NCBI GenBank assembly: GCA_043228905.1
Contig: JBHGNT010000008.1
Location: 15,438,001 to 15,502,000, forward strand
Direction: 5' to 3'
DNA: 64,000 nt
DNA from: Azolla caroliniana
Taxonomy: Eukaryota > Polypodiophyta
The notes beneath the pieces were generated by a model. It was given only the letters and a program-made list of their open reading frames with translations. It did no database searches and was not told the DNA's origin. This document shows positions 34,911-42,916 of this stretch, piece after piece (within the stretch, counting starts at the first letter, position 1; every line of letters begins with the position of its first letter). Both the position numbers and the translations under genes were made by a program.

Positions 34911-35127
34911 CCTAGATGGATGTAGCTCAGTTGGTAAGATTGCCTAATGGTGACCAGGAGGTCACGGGTTCAACCACTACATTCCACAAATGGCATTTAG
35001 TAAATCAAGAAGATGTGTATGGAGTAATAGAGAGGTGAGAAATTTGTGTTTCAAACTCAAGATGTAGTGTTAGTAGGTTAGTAGTATAACAACTTAATGC
35101 TAGGGTAAGCTAATTACGATAAAAAAA
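34911..35127 (+). mobile_element. tRNA-derived SINE-like element
   Basis: The start resembles a tRNA: A-box region tagctcagttggtaag at about 34921-34940 and B-box gggttcaacc at 34967-34976, with acceptor-like ends (ggatgta / tacattcc). The anticodon arm does not fold cleanly, and ~140 bp of unrelated sequence follows, ending in an A-rich tail (ataaaaaaag, ~35118-35127). This is the layout of a plant SINE with an internal Pol III promoter. No clear target duplication was seen. Confidence 0.6.
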
Positions 35128-35329
35128 GAGTGTTTGTGTGAAAGAGAGAGAGAGAGATTTCCCATAACATATGTAAGAGGTAGGGTTATGTGAGTAGATT
35201 ATGCGCGGAAGAACGTGTGAGAACCTGCGTGTTAATGAACAACAAATGACACAAATGTGCGACAACAGAGAGAAACAATGGATCAACACGCAGATGGAGC
35301 TTCAATGGAGATTCTCGTTATTCTGTAAC

Positions 35330-35890
35330 TCTCTCTCTCTCTAGATTCCCTCTCTAGACTCTCTCTACCTTCTCTCTGTTGCCGCGATGCCGCCTCTGAC
35401 GTCCGTCGCCATCTACTGCCTTTGCAACGGTCGTGCACCACGCTGTCGTCGCTGCCGTCTGCGACGTCTATCGCCGCCTGCTACCGTGCTGCACTCTCTC
35501 TCTCTCTCCCCGCCATCGTGCTGTCGTTTGTTGCCACGCTGCCGCCTCTTATGTCCGTCGTCGTCTATTGCCGTCTACTACCGTCTGCTGACATCCGTCG
35601 CCATCTGCTGACGTCGATCGCCGTCTGCGTGCTACACGACCTGTTGTCGTTCGTCATCATCAGTCGTAGTTGCCATTGCCGTTGACGTCGATCGTCGTCT
35701 GCGTGATGGACGACCTGCTGCCGTTCGTCATCGTCCGTCGTAGTCGCCATTGCCGTTGCTGTATTCTTCTCCTTCTTGTTCTTGAGGTTGCCGAGTGTCG
35801 TGTTTCTTTTCTTGGCGACGCATCCTTGTTCTTTTAGCGTGCTCGTCGCGTGCAAAATGCCGATGTGACTACGACATACACACAAACTTG
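35330..35890. other. CT-rich leader-like run and GC-rich imperfect repeats
   Basis: 35330-35380 is CT-rich. 35385-35770 consists of imperfect repeats of 'gccgtctgcgacgtc' and 'gtcgtagt(c/t)gccattgccgtt' words, open in several frames (for example 35387-35611 and 35422-35685) without a recognisable product. It lies directly left of the chromovirus, so it could be leader sequence of whatever gene the element interrupted. Confidence 0.5.
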
Positions 35891-36053
35891 GCTAGTGTCA
35901 TGAACACATGACCATTATGGCGTTACCTGGACTTGAACCTCGAACCTTGTAATTCATACTTGAAAACCTCAACCATTTAGATAGCTTATTGTTATATGAA
36001 ACAGTAAAAGCTACTTCTTGTATTACATTGATTATTGTAAAAACTCTAGATTA

Positions 36054-36117
36054 TTCTAGAATGTTCTAGAATGTGCTAGAGCATTCTAGGTCTAGAACAT
36101 TCTAGAACATTCTAGAA
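36054..36117 (+). promoter_or_regulatory. two perfect multi-unit heat-shock elements in the LTR
   Basis: 36054-36071 is TTCnnGAAnnTTCnnGAA (four perfect units) and 36095-36117 is GAAnnTTCnnGAAnnTTCnnGAA (five perfect units). Alternating nGAAn units with 2-bp spacing are the binding site of heat-shock factor trimers. They end 26 bp before the TATA box. The two arrays are also inverted copies of each other, so the region can form a hairpin. Identical arrays sit in the 3' LTR at 41339-41356 and 41380-41402. Confidence 0.85.
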
Positions 36118-36142
36118 ATCTCTAAGCTATTCTATAGGAACC

Positions 36143-36150
36143 TATAAATA
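36143..36150 (+). promoter_or_regulatory. TATA box of the chromovirus LTR
   Basis: tataaata; a plant transcription start is expected 25-35 bp downstream, around 36170-36180. Confidence 0.8.
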
Positions 36151-36174
36151 AGCGCATACATGTATTCTCAAATC

Positions 36175-36186
36175 AATTCGAATCAA
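36175..36186 (+). other. putative self-primer at the 5' end of the transcript
   Basis: aattcgaatcaa lies 32 bp after the start of the TATA box, where transcription should begin, and is perfectly complementary to 36309-36320 just inside the element. Confidence 0.6.
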
Positions 36187-36308
36187 CACCAGTCTTTAGC
36201 TCTCATTACATATCTTGTATCCATTCTCTTTCTTTCTCTATCTTATACATCCATTCTTCTCTATCCTTCTTCCATCACTCTCTATCTTTTATCCTTGGTT
36301 CTGACAGT

Positions 36309-36320
36309 TTGATTCGAATT
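36309..36320 (+). other. putative self-priming primer-binding site
   Basis: ttgattcgaatt begins 2 nt after the 5' LTR, where the primer-binding site must lie. It has no TGG start as needed for a tRNA CCA end, but pairs over all 12 nt with 36175-36186. Eight of the 12 form a palindrome (attcgaat), so the remaining four pairs carry the specific evidence. Confidence 0.6.
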
Positions 36321-36376
36321 CTCTCTCTCTCTCTCTCTCACTCTCTCTTATCCTCCTTTGTAACCATCCTAAAACC

Positions 36377-37540
36377 ATGGCTGCCATTAACTCAGAAGAA
36401 TATCTCACCCTTGTTGCAGAAATGGAGAACCTTAAATCCAAGTTCACATCTCTTGAAGTAGAGAATCAACGTCTACTTGGGGATCTACAAAAGGTTACTA
36501 TAGAGAAGCAACAACAACAAGAGGAGTTCACGCGACGAGTGCAACAGTTAGAGTCGACAATCGTCGTGTTACAACAACAAAGGGTTGAAGGTCATGGACT
36601 TATCAAGGAGCCCAAAATTAGCCTCCCAACTAAATTTGATGGGTCGAGGGCACATTTCCGAGGTTTTTTGAATCAAGTACGGTTGGTGATTCAAATGCAT
36701 CCCGCACGTTATCCAACAGATGCATCACGAGTCGGGCTAGTGGGCACTTTATTGACTGGCATAGCGTTGTCGTGGTTTGCTCCATTGCTAGAGACCAATT
36801 CTCCTCTACTGAATAATTTCGAGGAATTTATCAAGGAATTTAAGGCTTGTTTCGGAGATACTGATGGGGCGAGAACAACTATCAACAAGATTCGTACACT
36901 TCGTCAAGGTGATCAACCAGCTTCAACATATGCTGCCAATTTCCGTCTCATCGCAAGCGATATTCCTTGGGATGAACAAGCCCTAATGGAGCAATTCCGT
37001 TCAGGCCTTCGTAGTGATGTCAAAGACTTACTTCTTACCTTCCCCGAGGATCCAAGGTCACTTACAGAAGCTATTAGTCGAGCAATACGGTGTGATAATC
37101 GCCTTTTTGAGCGTCGATGTGAGCGACAACAACAAATAACAAGATCTAGATTCACACCAACTTATGCATCAGTAACGGCGCAATCATCCCCAAGGCAAAT
37201 GTATAGCCCTGCTCCAACTCCAAGGCAAACACGTAGTCCAGTCCCAATGGATAGTCCTACACCCATGGAGATCGATATGACTCAACGACGAGGACCGTTG
37301 TCAGACGAAGAGAAGCAACGTTGTCGAGCAAACCATTTGTGCTTATATTGTGGAGGTCCAGGACATATAGCCATTCATTGCTCCCGTAGGCCGAGACGTC
37401 AGGTAAATCAAATTCACTATGACAATAAAAATGAGTCCAACATTTTAGAAGTAGTTAGTGAATCTAATATTATGAATAATCCACCCTTGTCCAATAAATT
37501 TGAAGTCCTAAGCCAATTAGAAGAGGAGTCAAACGAATAA
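36377..37540 (+). CDS. gag: chromovirus Gag (387 aa)
   Basis: The frame starts with atggctgcc in good context 70 bp after the LTR. An N-terminal coiled coil (~residues 10-70, heptads with [20 protein letters not shown]) is followed by a retrotransposon gag domain (~90-250, [44 protein letters not shown]), a serine/proline-rich linker and a CCHC zinc knuckle ([14 protein letters not shown], ~322-335). It forms the virus-like particle that packages element RNA. Pol lies in the -1 frame relative to gag, with a 37-nt overlap before the gag stop. Confidence 0.9.
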   Translation: MAAINSEEYLTLVAEMENLKSKFTSLEVENQRLLGDLQKVTIEKQQQQEEFTRRVQQLESTIVVLQQQRVEGHGLIKEPKISLPTKFDGSRAHFRGFLNQVRLVIQMHPARYPTDASRVGLVGTLLTGIALSWFAPLLETNSPLLNNFEEFIKEFKACFGDTDGARTTINKIRTLRQGDQPASTYAANFRLIASDIPWDEQALMEQFRSGLRSDVKDLLLTFPEDPRSLTEAISRAIRCDNRLFERRCERQQQITRSRFTPTYASVTAQSSPRQMYSPAPTPRQTRSPVPMDSPTPMEIDMTQRRGPLSDEEKQRCRANHLCLYCGGPGHIAIHCSRRPRRQVNQIHYDNKNESNILEVVSESNIMNNPPLSNKFEVLSQLEEESNE

Positions 37541-40500
37541 GTCCGGCCAAAATAGGAGCCATTTGGTTGGACAACCCTAGATATGTACAACCTAGTGTGG
37601 GTTCCATTTCTTCCAAGCATGTTAGTAGAGTCTTCTCAGCCCTAGTACAAGTTAGGACACCTAGTTGTCAACTTCAAGTCCAAGCCCTCTTAGATACTGG
37701 AGCCAATTCTTGTTTCATGGATAGAGATTTTGCCCAAAAACACCAAATATCCTTGCATACACTTCCTTGTCCAGTTTCCGTAGTAGTGATTGATGGACGC
37801 CCCATAGCTTCCGGGAAGATATTTGAAGAGTCTGAGCCAATACACATACTCTTGGGTGATTTAGGATGTGTAGTTTCCTTTAACATAATCCGTAGTCCTG
37901 AGCATCCAATTGTCCTCGGTTTGCCATGGTTCGAGCTACATAACCCTAGAATCGATTGGAGGAAGCGAGAAATTAGGTGCCCTTTAGCAGAAAATATCAT
38001 TCTCAAGGATCGAACTCGGGATTATCCTCCCAAAGTATATAGTTCTACCGATGCACCATATCCTTCTCATCAAATTTCAGCCATCACATTGCATCAATTG
38101 CACCAAATGGGAGGCAAGGAGGACCTTTTCTTATTTGCAGTATCAGTGACACCTTCTAGTGTCACTCAAGGGAATTCAGACATCCAAATTCCCAAAAAAT
38201 ATCAAGACTATGCTGATGTTTTCGACAAAGGCAAAGCTAGTGTTCTTCCAAAGCATCGGCCGTACGACTGTCCTATTGATCTCCAACCAGGAAAAGAGCC
38301 TCCGTGGGGTCCGATTTACAATTTATCACCCACTGAGCTTGAGGTTCTTCGAGAATACATCGAGGAAAATCTTGCACATGGGTTTATTCGACATTCAAAG
38401 TCTCCAGCTGGTGCTCCTATCTTTTTTGTGAAGAAAAAGGACGGCTCCCTTCGTTTGGTCGTGGACTATCGAGGCTTAAATAAAGTCACCATAAGGAATG
38501 GGTATGCTTTACCTTTAATCTCCAATCTCTTAGAACGCATTGGTGGGGCAAAGCATTTTACCAAAATTGATCTAAGGGGTGCATATAATCTTGTTCGAAT
38601 TCGGCCGGGAGATGAGTGGAAAACAGCGTTTCGTACTCGGTATGGTCATTTCAAGTATACAGTCATGCCTTTCGGGCTCACAAATGCACCTGCCGTATTC
38701 CAACATATGGCAAATGACATCTTCCGGGATTTCTTGGATATTTTTCTAATCATCTACCTAGATGATCTATTGATTTACTCTAAAACATAGGGGGAGCACG
38801 ATATACATGTGCGGCAAGTACTTGAACGCATAAGGAAGTATGGTCTTTACGCCAAACTTGAGAAATGTAGTTTTGATTGCAAACAAGTTGAATTTTTGGG
38901 ATACACTATTTCATCCCAGGGTGTTTTCATGGACCCGGCAAAAGTCCAAACAATATTGGAATGGAAACCCCCATGCTCAGTTCGGGATGTCCAGTGTTTC
39001 CTCGGATTTGCGAACTTCTATCGCAAATTCATACATAATTATTCAAGCATTGTGTTGCCCCTTACTCAACTCACCAAGAAAAATCAAGCATTTTTTTGGA
39101 GTATCGAAGCGGACAAGGCTTTTACGCAGCTGAAAGAGGCATTCACATCAGCACCCATCCTAGCACATATTGATCTTGAAAAGCCATTTACTATTGAGGC
39201 GGATGCATCAGACTTTGCATTGGGGAGTATCCTATCGCAACCAGGCAAGGACGGGCAGATACATCCAGTCGCGTTTCACTCGAGAAAGTTTACTGTTTCG
39301 GAGATAAACTATGAGGTGCATGACAAGGAGTTACTAGTTGTGGTCGACTCATTCGAGCAATGGCGTCATTTTCTAGAAGGATCACCTCATCAGATTATCA
39401 TTTATAGTGATCACAAAAATCTCACATATTTTCAAACAGCTCGAGTATTAAATAGACGACAAGCTCGGTGGGCCCAATTTCTAACGCGTTTCGATTTCAA
39501 GATCATTTTTCGCCCCGGAAAAAAACAAGGGAAAGCAGATGCTCTGTCTCGGCGTTCGTATCTAGCCCTTCGACTTGGAGATCCGGCCTTTGACAATCAA
39601 AAGCAAACTCTCCTCGGGCCATCAAAGCTACAGGTAACAACAATTTATGCCACACCACTTGATTCTACCCTTCTTGACACTATTCGGCAACAACTTCATT
39701 CGGATGATTTTGCTAAGGATGTCTTAGCCCACTGTGGTTCAAGTCGTCCATCTTGCTCCACATTGCCAGGGTCATCTCAACATTATCAGGACTTCAAGTG
39801 GCAAGATGGTTTACTCTTCTACAAGAATCTCCTTTACGTCCCCGACGGATCACCCCGACTTCAAGTGTTGGAACATTGTCATGATGCCCCCATGGCTGGA
39901 CATTTTGGTATTTCCAAGACCATTGAGCTGGTGAAACATTCATTTTGGTGGCCTCACTTGCAAAAATTTGTCGAAGATTATGTTCGCACTTGTGACACTT
40001 GCTGTCGCGCCAAAATACCCCGGCATCACCCTTATGGCTTACTACAACCATTACCCCCTCCCAACAAGCCATGGCAGTCTATTTCTATGGATTTCATTAC
40101 GGATCTGCCACCTTCCAAAGGCTTTGATACTATTTTAACAGTAGTGGATCGGTTCACCAAGATGGCACATTTTGTACCATGTGTAAAGACCATCAATAGT
40201 GAAGAAACTGCAGATCTCATTATGCGTGAAGTGTTTCGCCATCATGGTCTCCCGAATGATATTATTAGCGATCGAGGTCCTCAATTTATCTCACACTTTT
40301 GGAAGCACCTATGGGCAGGCCTCAAAATCTCTTGCAAACTCTCTCCGGCTTATCATCCACAAACTGACGGACAAACATAGCGCACAAATCAAATGCTCGA
40401 GCAATATCTTCGATGTTTCATTAGTTATCAACAAGATGATTGGAGTAAAATTTTACATCTTGCCGAGTTTGCATACAACAACACGGTCCACTCTTCTACC

Positions 40501-41196
40501 AAAGTTACACCTTTCTTTGCCTACACCGGCAACCACCCTCGATGGTGTATACTGGATCTTCCCGAGGTGTCACGAAACCCTAGTGCGGCGCATCACCTCC
40601 ACCGACTACAACAAATCCAGTTCGAGTTATCGTCACATCTTCAGAAAGCGCAAGCACACCATAAGACCAATGCCGATCGACATCGTCTTAAGTCTCCGTT
40701 TAAGGTTGGTGACCGTGTATGGTTGCTTCGTCGTCACATCAAGACTACCCGACCGTGTGCTAAGCTTGACTATCAACGCTTAGGTCCTTTTGTCATCATG
40801 GCGCAGATTAATGATGCAACATTTCGTCTTAACCTTCCTGCACATATGCGGCTTCACCCTGTCTTTCATAGCTCTCTTTTGGAACCTTGCCACACCTCTT
40901 TAATTCCTAATCGTGTCGTGCCACCACCTCCTTCTATACAACTTGTGGATGGCCCCGAATACGAGTTAGCTGCTATTCTCGATTCTAAGATTGTGCGCAA
41001 TAAGCTTTATTATCTAGTTGATTGGTTTGGTTATCCTCCGAGTGATCGCACTTGGGAACCCATCGATAACGTTTGTAATGCTGAAGCTCTGGTCAACGAC
41101 TTCCATCGTCACTATCCAAACAAGCCCGGCCCAACAATGTTAACGCCGACTTCCACTCGGCGTTCTCGAAGGAGGGATAGTGTCATGAACACATGA
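37504..41196 (+). pseudogene. pol: chromovirus Pol (protease, RT, RNase H, integrase, chromodomain) with two nonsense codons
   Basis: One frame carries, in order: an aspartic protease ([12 protein letters not shown] near 37687), RT ([52 protein letters not shown]), RNase H (IEADASDFALGS), integrase zinc finger (H...H...CDTCC), the DD35E core (MDFITDL, ISDRGPQF) and a C-terminal chromodomain (ILDSKIVRNKLYYLVDWFGY, TWEP, NDFHRHYP). TAG stops interrupt it at 38788-38790, just after the RT YLDD box, and at 40378-40380, where the catalytic glutamate of integrase would be (DGQT-stop-RTNQ). The frame is otherwise intact, so inactivation is recent. The chromodomain normally directs integration to modified chromatin. 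Confidence 0.92.
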
Positions 41197-41591
41197 CCAT
41201 TATGGCGTTACCCGGACTTGAACCTCGAACCTTGTAATTCATACTTGAAAACCTCAACCATTTAGATAGCTTATTGTTATATGAAACAATAAAAGCTATT
41301 TCTTGTATTACATTGATTATTGTAAAAACTCTAGATTATTCTAGAATGTTCTAGAATGTGCTAGAGCATTCTAGGTCTAGAACATTCTAGAACATTCTAG
41401 AAATCTCTAAGCTATTCTATAGGAACCTATAAATAAGCACATACATGTATTCTCAAATCAATTCGAATCAACACCAGTCTTTAGCTCTCATTACATATCT
41501 TGTATCCATTCTCTTTCTTTCTCTATCTTATACATCCATTCTTCTCTATCCTTCTTCCATCACTCTCTATCTTTTATCCTTGGTTCTGACA
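41181..41591 (+). repeat. 3' LTR of the chromovirus (411 bp)
   Basis: Differs from the 5' LTR at four visible positions, including one within cctgg/cccgg and one in agcgca/agcaca. A conventional polypurine tract (ggagggatag) precedes it. Heat-shock elements and the self-primer copy (41460-41471) are retained. Confidence 0.95.
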
Positions 41592-41645
41592 GCTAAATCT
41601 CGAACCCATTTATTTTATCCTTTTTTTTTTCTTATTGACACTACA

Positions 41646-42017
41646 ATGTCTAAACGAAAGGAACACAAGGATACACAAGACGAGGTTATAAGTAAGGAGG
41701 ACTTTTTGGATATGTTTAACTGTTTAACAAAAATAGAGATGGATATGAAAAAATGGGTGAAAGACGCTGAAACCCACAAGAAAAAAGATAGAGAGGAAAA
41801 AGACACCCTCAAGGCCGAAATAGAAAAACTTAAAGAGGAAAACACAAACCTCAAACAACAACTTAATGACATCAAGGTATCCCGAGAGGACAGTGAAATA
41901 TCCTCCATAGAGGATATAAAAGATGAGATCAAAAAAGTTAAAGAGGAGGTTAAAAATAACATTTTATGTCCAATTCAGACTTTTTTAATGACATTTGCTA
42001 TATTTTGTAACATTTAG
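41646..42017 (+). CDS. small coiled-coil protein or first exon of unknown gene
   Basis: ATG at 41646 opens a lysine/glutamate-rich frame of 123 codons. Residues ~25-75 form a strong coiled coil (TLKAEIEKLKEENTNLKQQL). The last ~20 codons (after KEEVKN) become hydrophobic and AT-rich, so the true exon may end near 41948 at a possible donor (gag|gttaaa). It starts only 55 bp after the chromovirus, which therefore separates it from its promoter. It may belong to the same broken gene as the ParB-like/methyltransferase exons downstream, but phases do not connect directly to the next open segment. Confidence 0.45.
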   Translation: MSKRKEHKDTQDEVISKEDFLDMFNCLTKIEMDMKKWVKDAETHKKKDREEKDTLKAEIEKLKEENTNLKQQLNDIKVSREDSEISSIEDIKDEIKKVKEEVKNNILCPIQTFLMTFAIFCNI

Positions 42018-42410
42018 TGCCCTTATTGAAACAGGTTTTATGACCTATAATAGCTTAAAATAATAGAAAATAACACATGAATTACCTTTATGATACCAAA
42101 TTCAAACCTATCGTATTAAAATTCTTAACAATATGGGATATGGAATCAATATAGACCATACCTAACCTCCAATATGATACATATCCTTGTAAATTTATTA
42201 AGATATATAATATTCGAAGTTGAATAGCCCTTACTAAATTTAAATTCACAATAAAGGTCTATCATGTTCACAGAAACTATGATTGATATTTAGAGTTTAG
42301 CACAAATCGCTTGCTAGTTTTTGTCTTGGTTTGCTTATGTATATTTTAATAGGTAACCTTAATCTAGGGAACCAACTAACTTATATTTTCGCACATCCTT
42401 TCTTAAATAG

Positions 42411-42717
42411 GTCGTTTGAGAACTTGTTAGACCGACCTGTGAAGAAAATCAAGCTCCGAATTCAGGCCTCTCCAATTGAGACCCAGAAACAAATAGTTCC
42501 TCAGAACATGAAGAGAGGAAAAAAACTTCTCTTCAATGAGGAGAGAAAATCTCAACCATCAGACGGAATTAACCAAAAGGAAATGTTAACTGCCACTCGT
42601 GGTGAGGACCTTCCTGATCGTGATCTAACAGACAAGGAATCGTGTATGCAGTACGTCCACTCCAAGAAAAAAGTCGTGTTTTTATATAGCAAAGAAGAAG
42701 GGCGATGGTTAGCTTGA
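42411..42717 (+). pseudogene. exon-like segment, unknown, between coiled-coil ORF and ParB-like exon
   Basis: An acceptor-like 'cttaaatag' precedes 42411, and the frame is open for ~100 codons to a TGA (SFENLLDRPVKKIKLR..., KKVVFLYSKEEGRWLA). It is basic, with no recognised domain. Position suggests it belongs to the gene continued at 42917. Confidence 0.35.
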
Positions 42718-42916
42718 AAATGACACCACATTTATATATGGCCGTATTTTACGATTTGACTACGAAGATTAAATTAGATTCAGCCAACATTCTTGTAATG
42801 ATAGAGTGCTCAAAGTAAAGTGTACCTTTCTAAAGATCGAGTAGTAAAGGAATCTTGTGGGCCAAAATCTTTTTAAAAAGATCTACAAAGCTCACAAAAT
42901 CTTATTGTCACCTTGA

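Larger units (their letters stand above)
35896..36306 (+). repeat. 5' LTR of the chromovirus (411 bp)
   Basis: Starts TGTCATGAACACATGACC and ends TTGGTTCTGACA. U3 contains the heat-shock-element arrays; TATA box tataaata at 36143-36150; R/U5 is CT-rich. Confidence 0.95.
35896..41591 (+). mobile_element. nearly complete Ty3/gypsy chromovirus, Tf1/sushi-like
   Basis: Two 411-bp LTRs (35896-36306 and 41181-41591) enclose gag, then protease, RT, RNase H, integrase and chromodomain in the Ty3/gypsy order. LTRs differ at four sites seen by eye (all transitions; C/T and G/A), indicating a fairly recent insertion. Flanking pentamers are gctag (35891-35895) and gctaa (41592-41596), a target duplication with one change. 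Two in-frame TAG codons (38788 and 40378) and a gag/pol frame change make this copy non-autonomous. The RT and chromodomain motifs look closer to Tf1/sushi elements than to the common angiosperm chromoviruses. Confidence 0.92.

Noticed and set aside
34914-34983. Possible functional tRNA gene
   Set aside because: A and B boxes are present but the anticodon arm does not fold and an A-tailed tail follows; called SINE-like instead.
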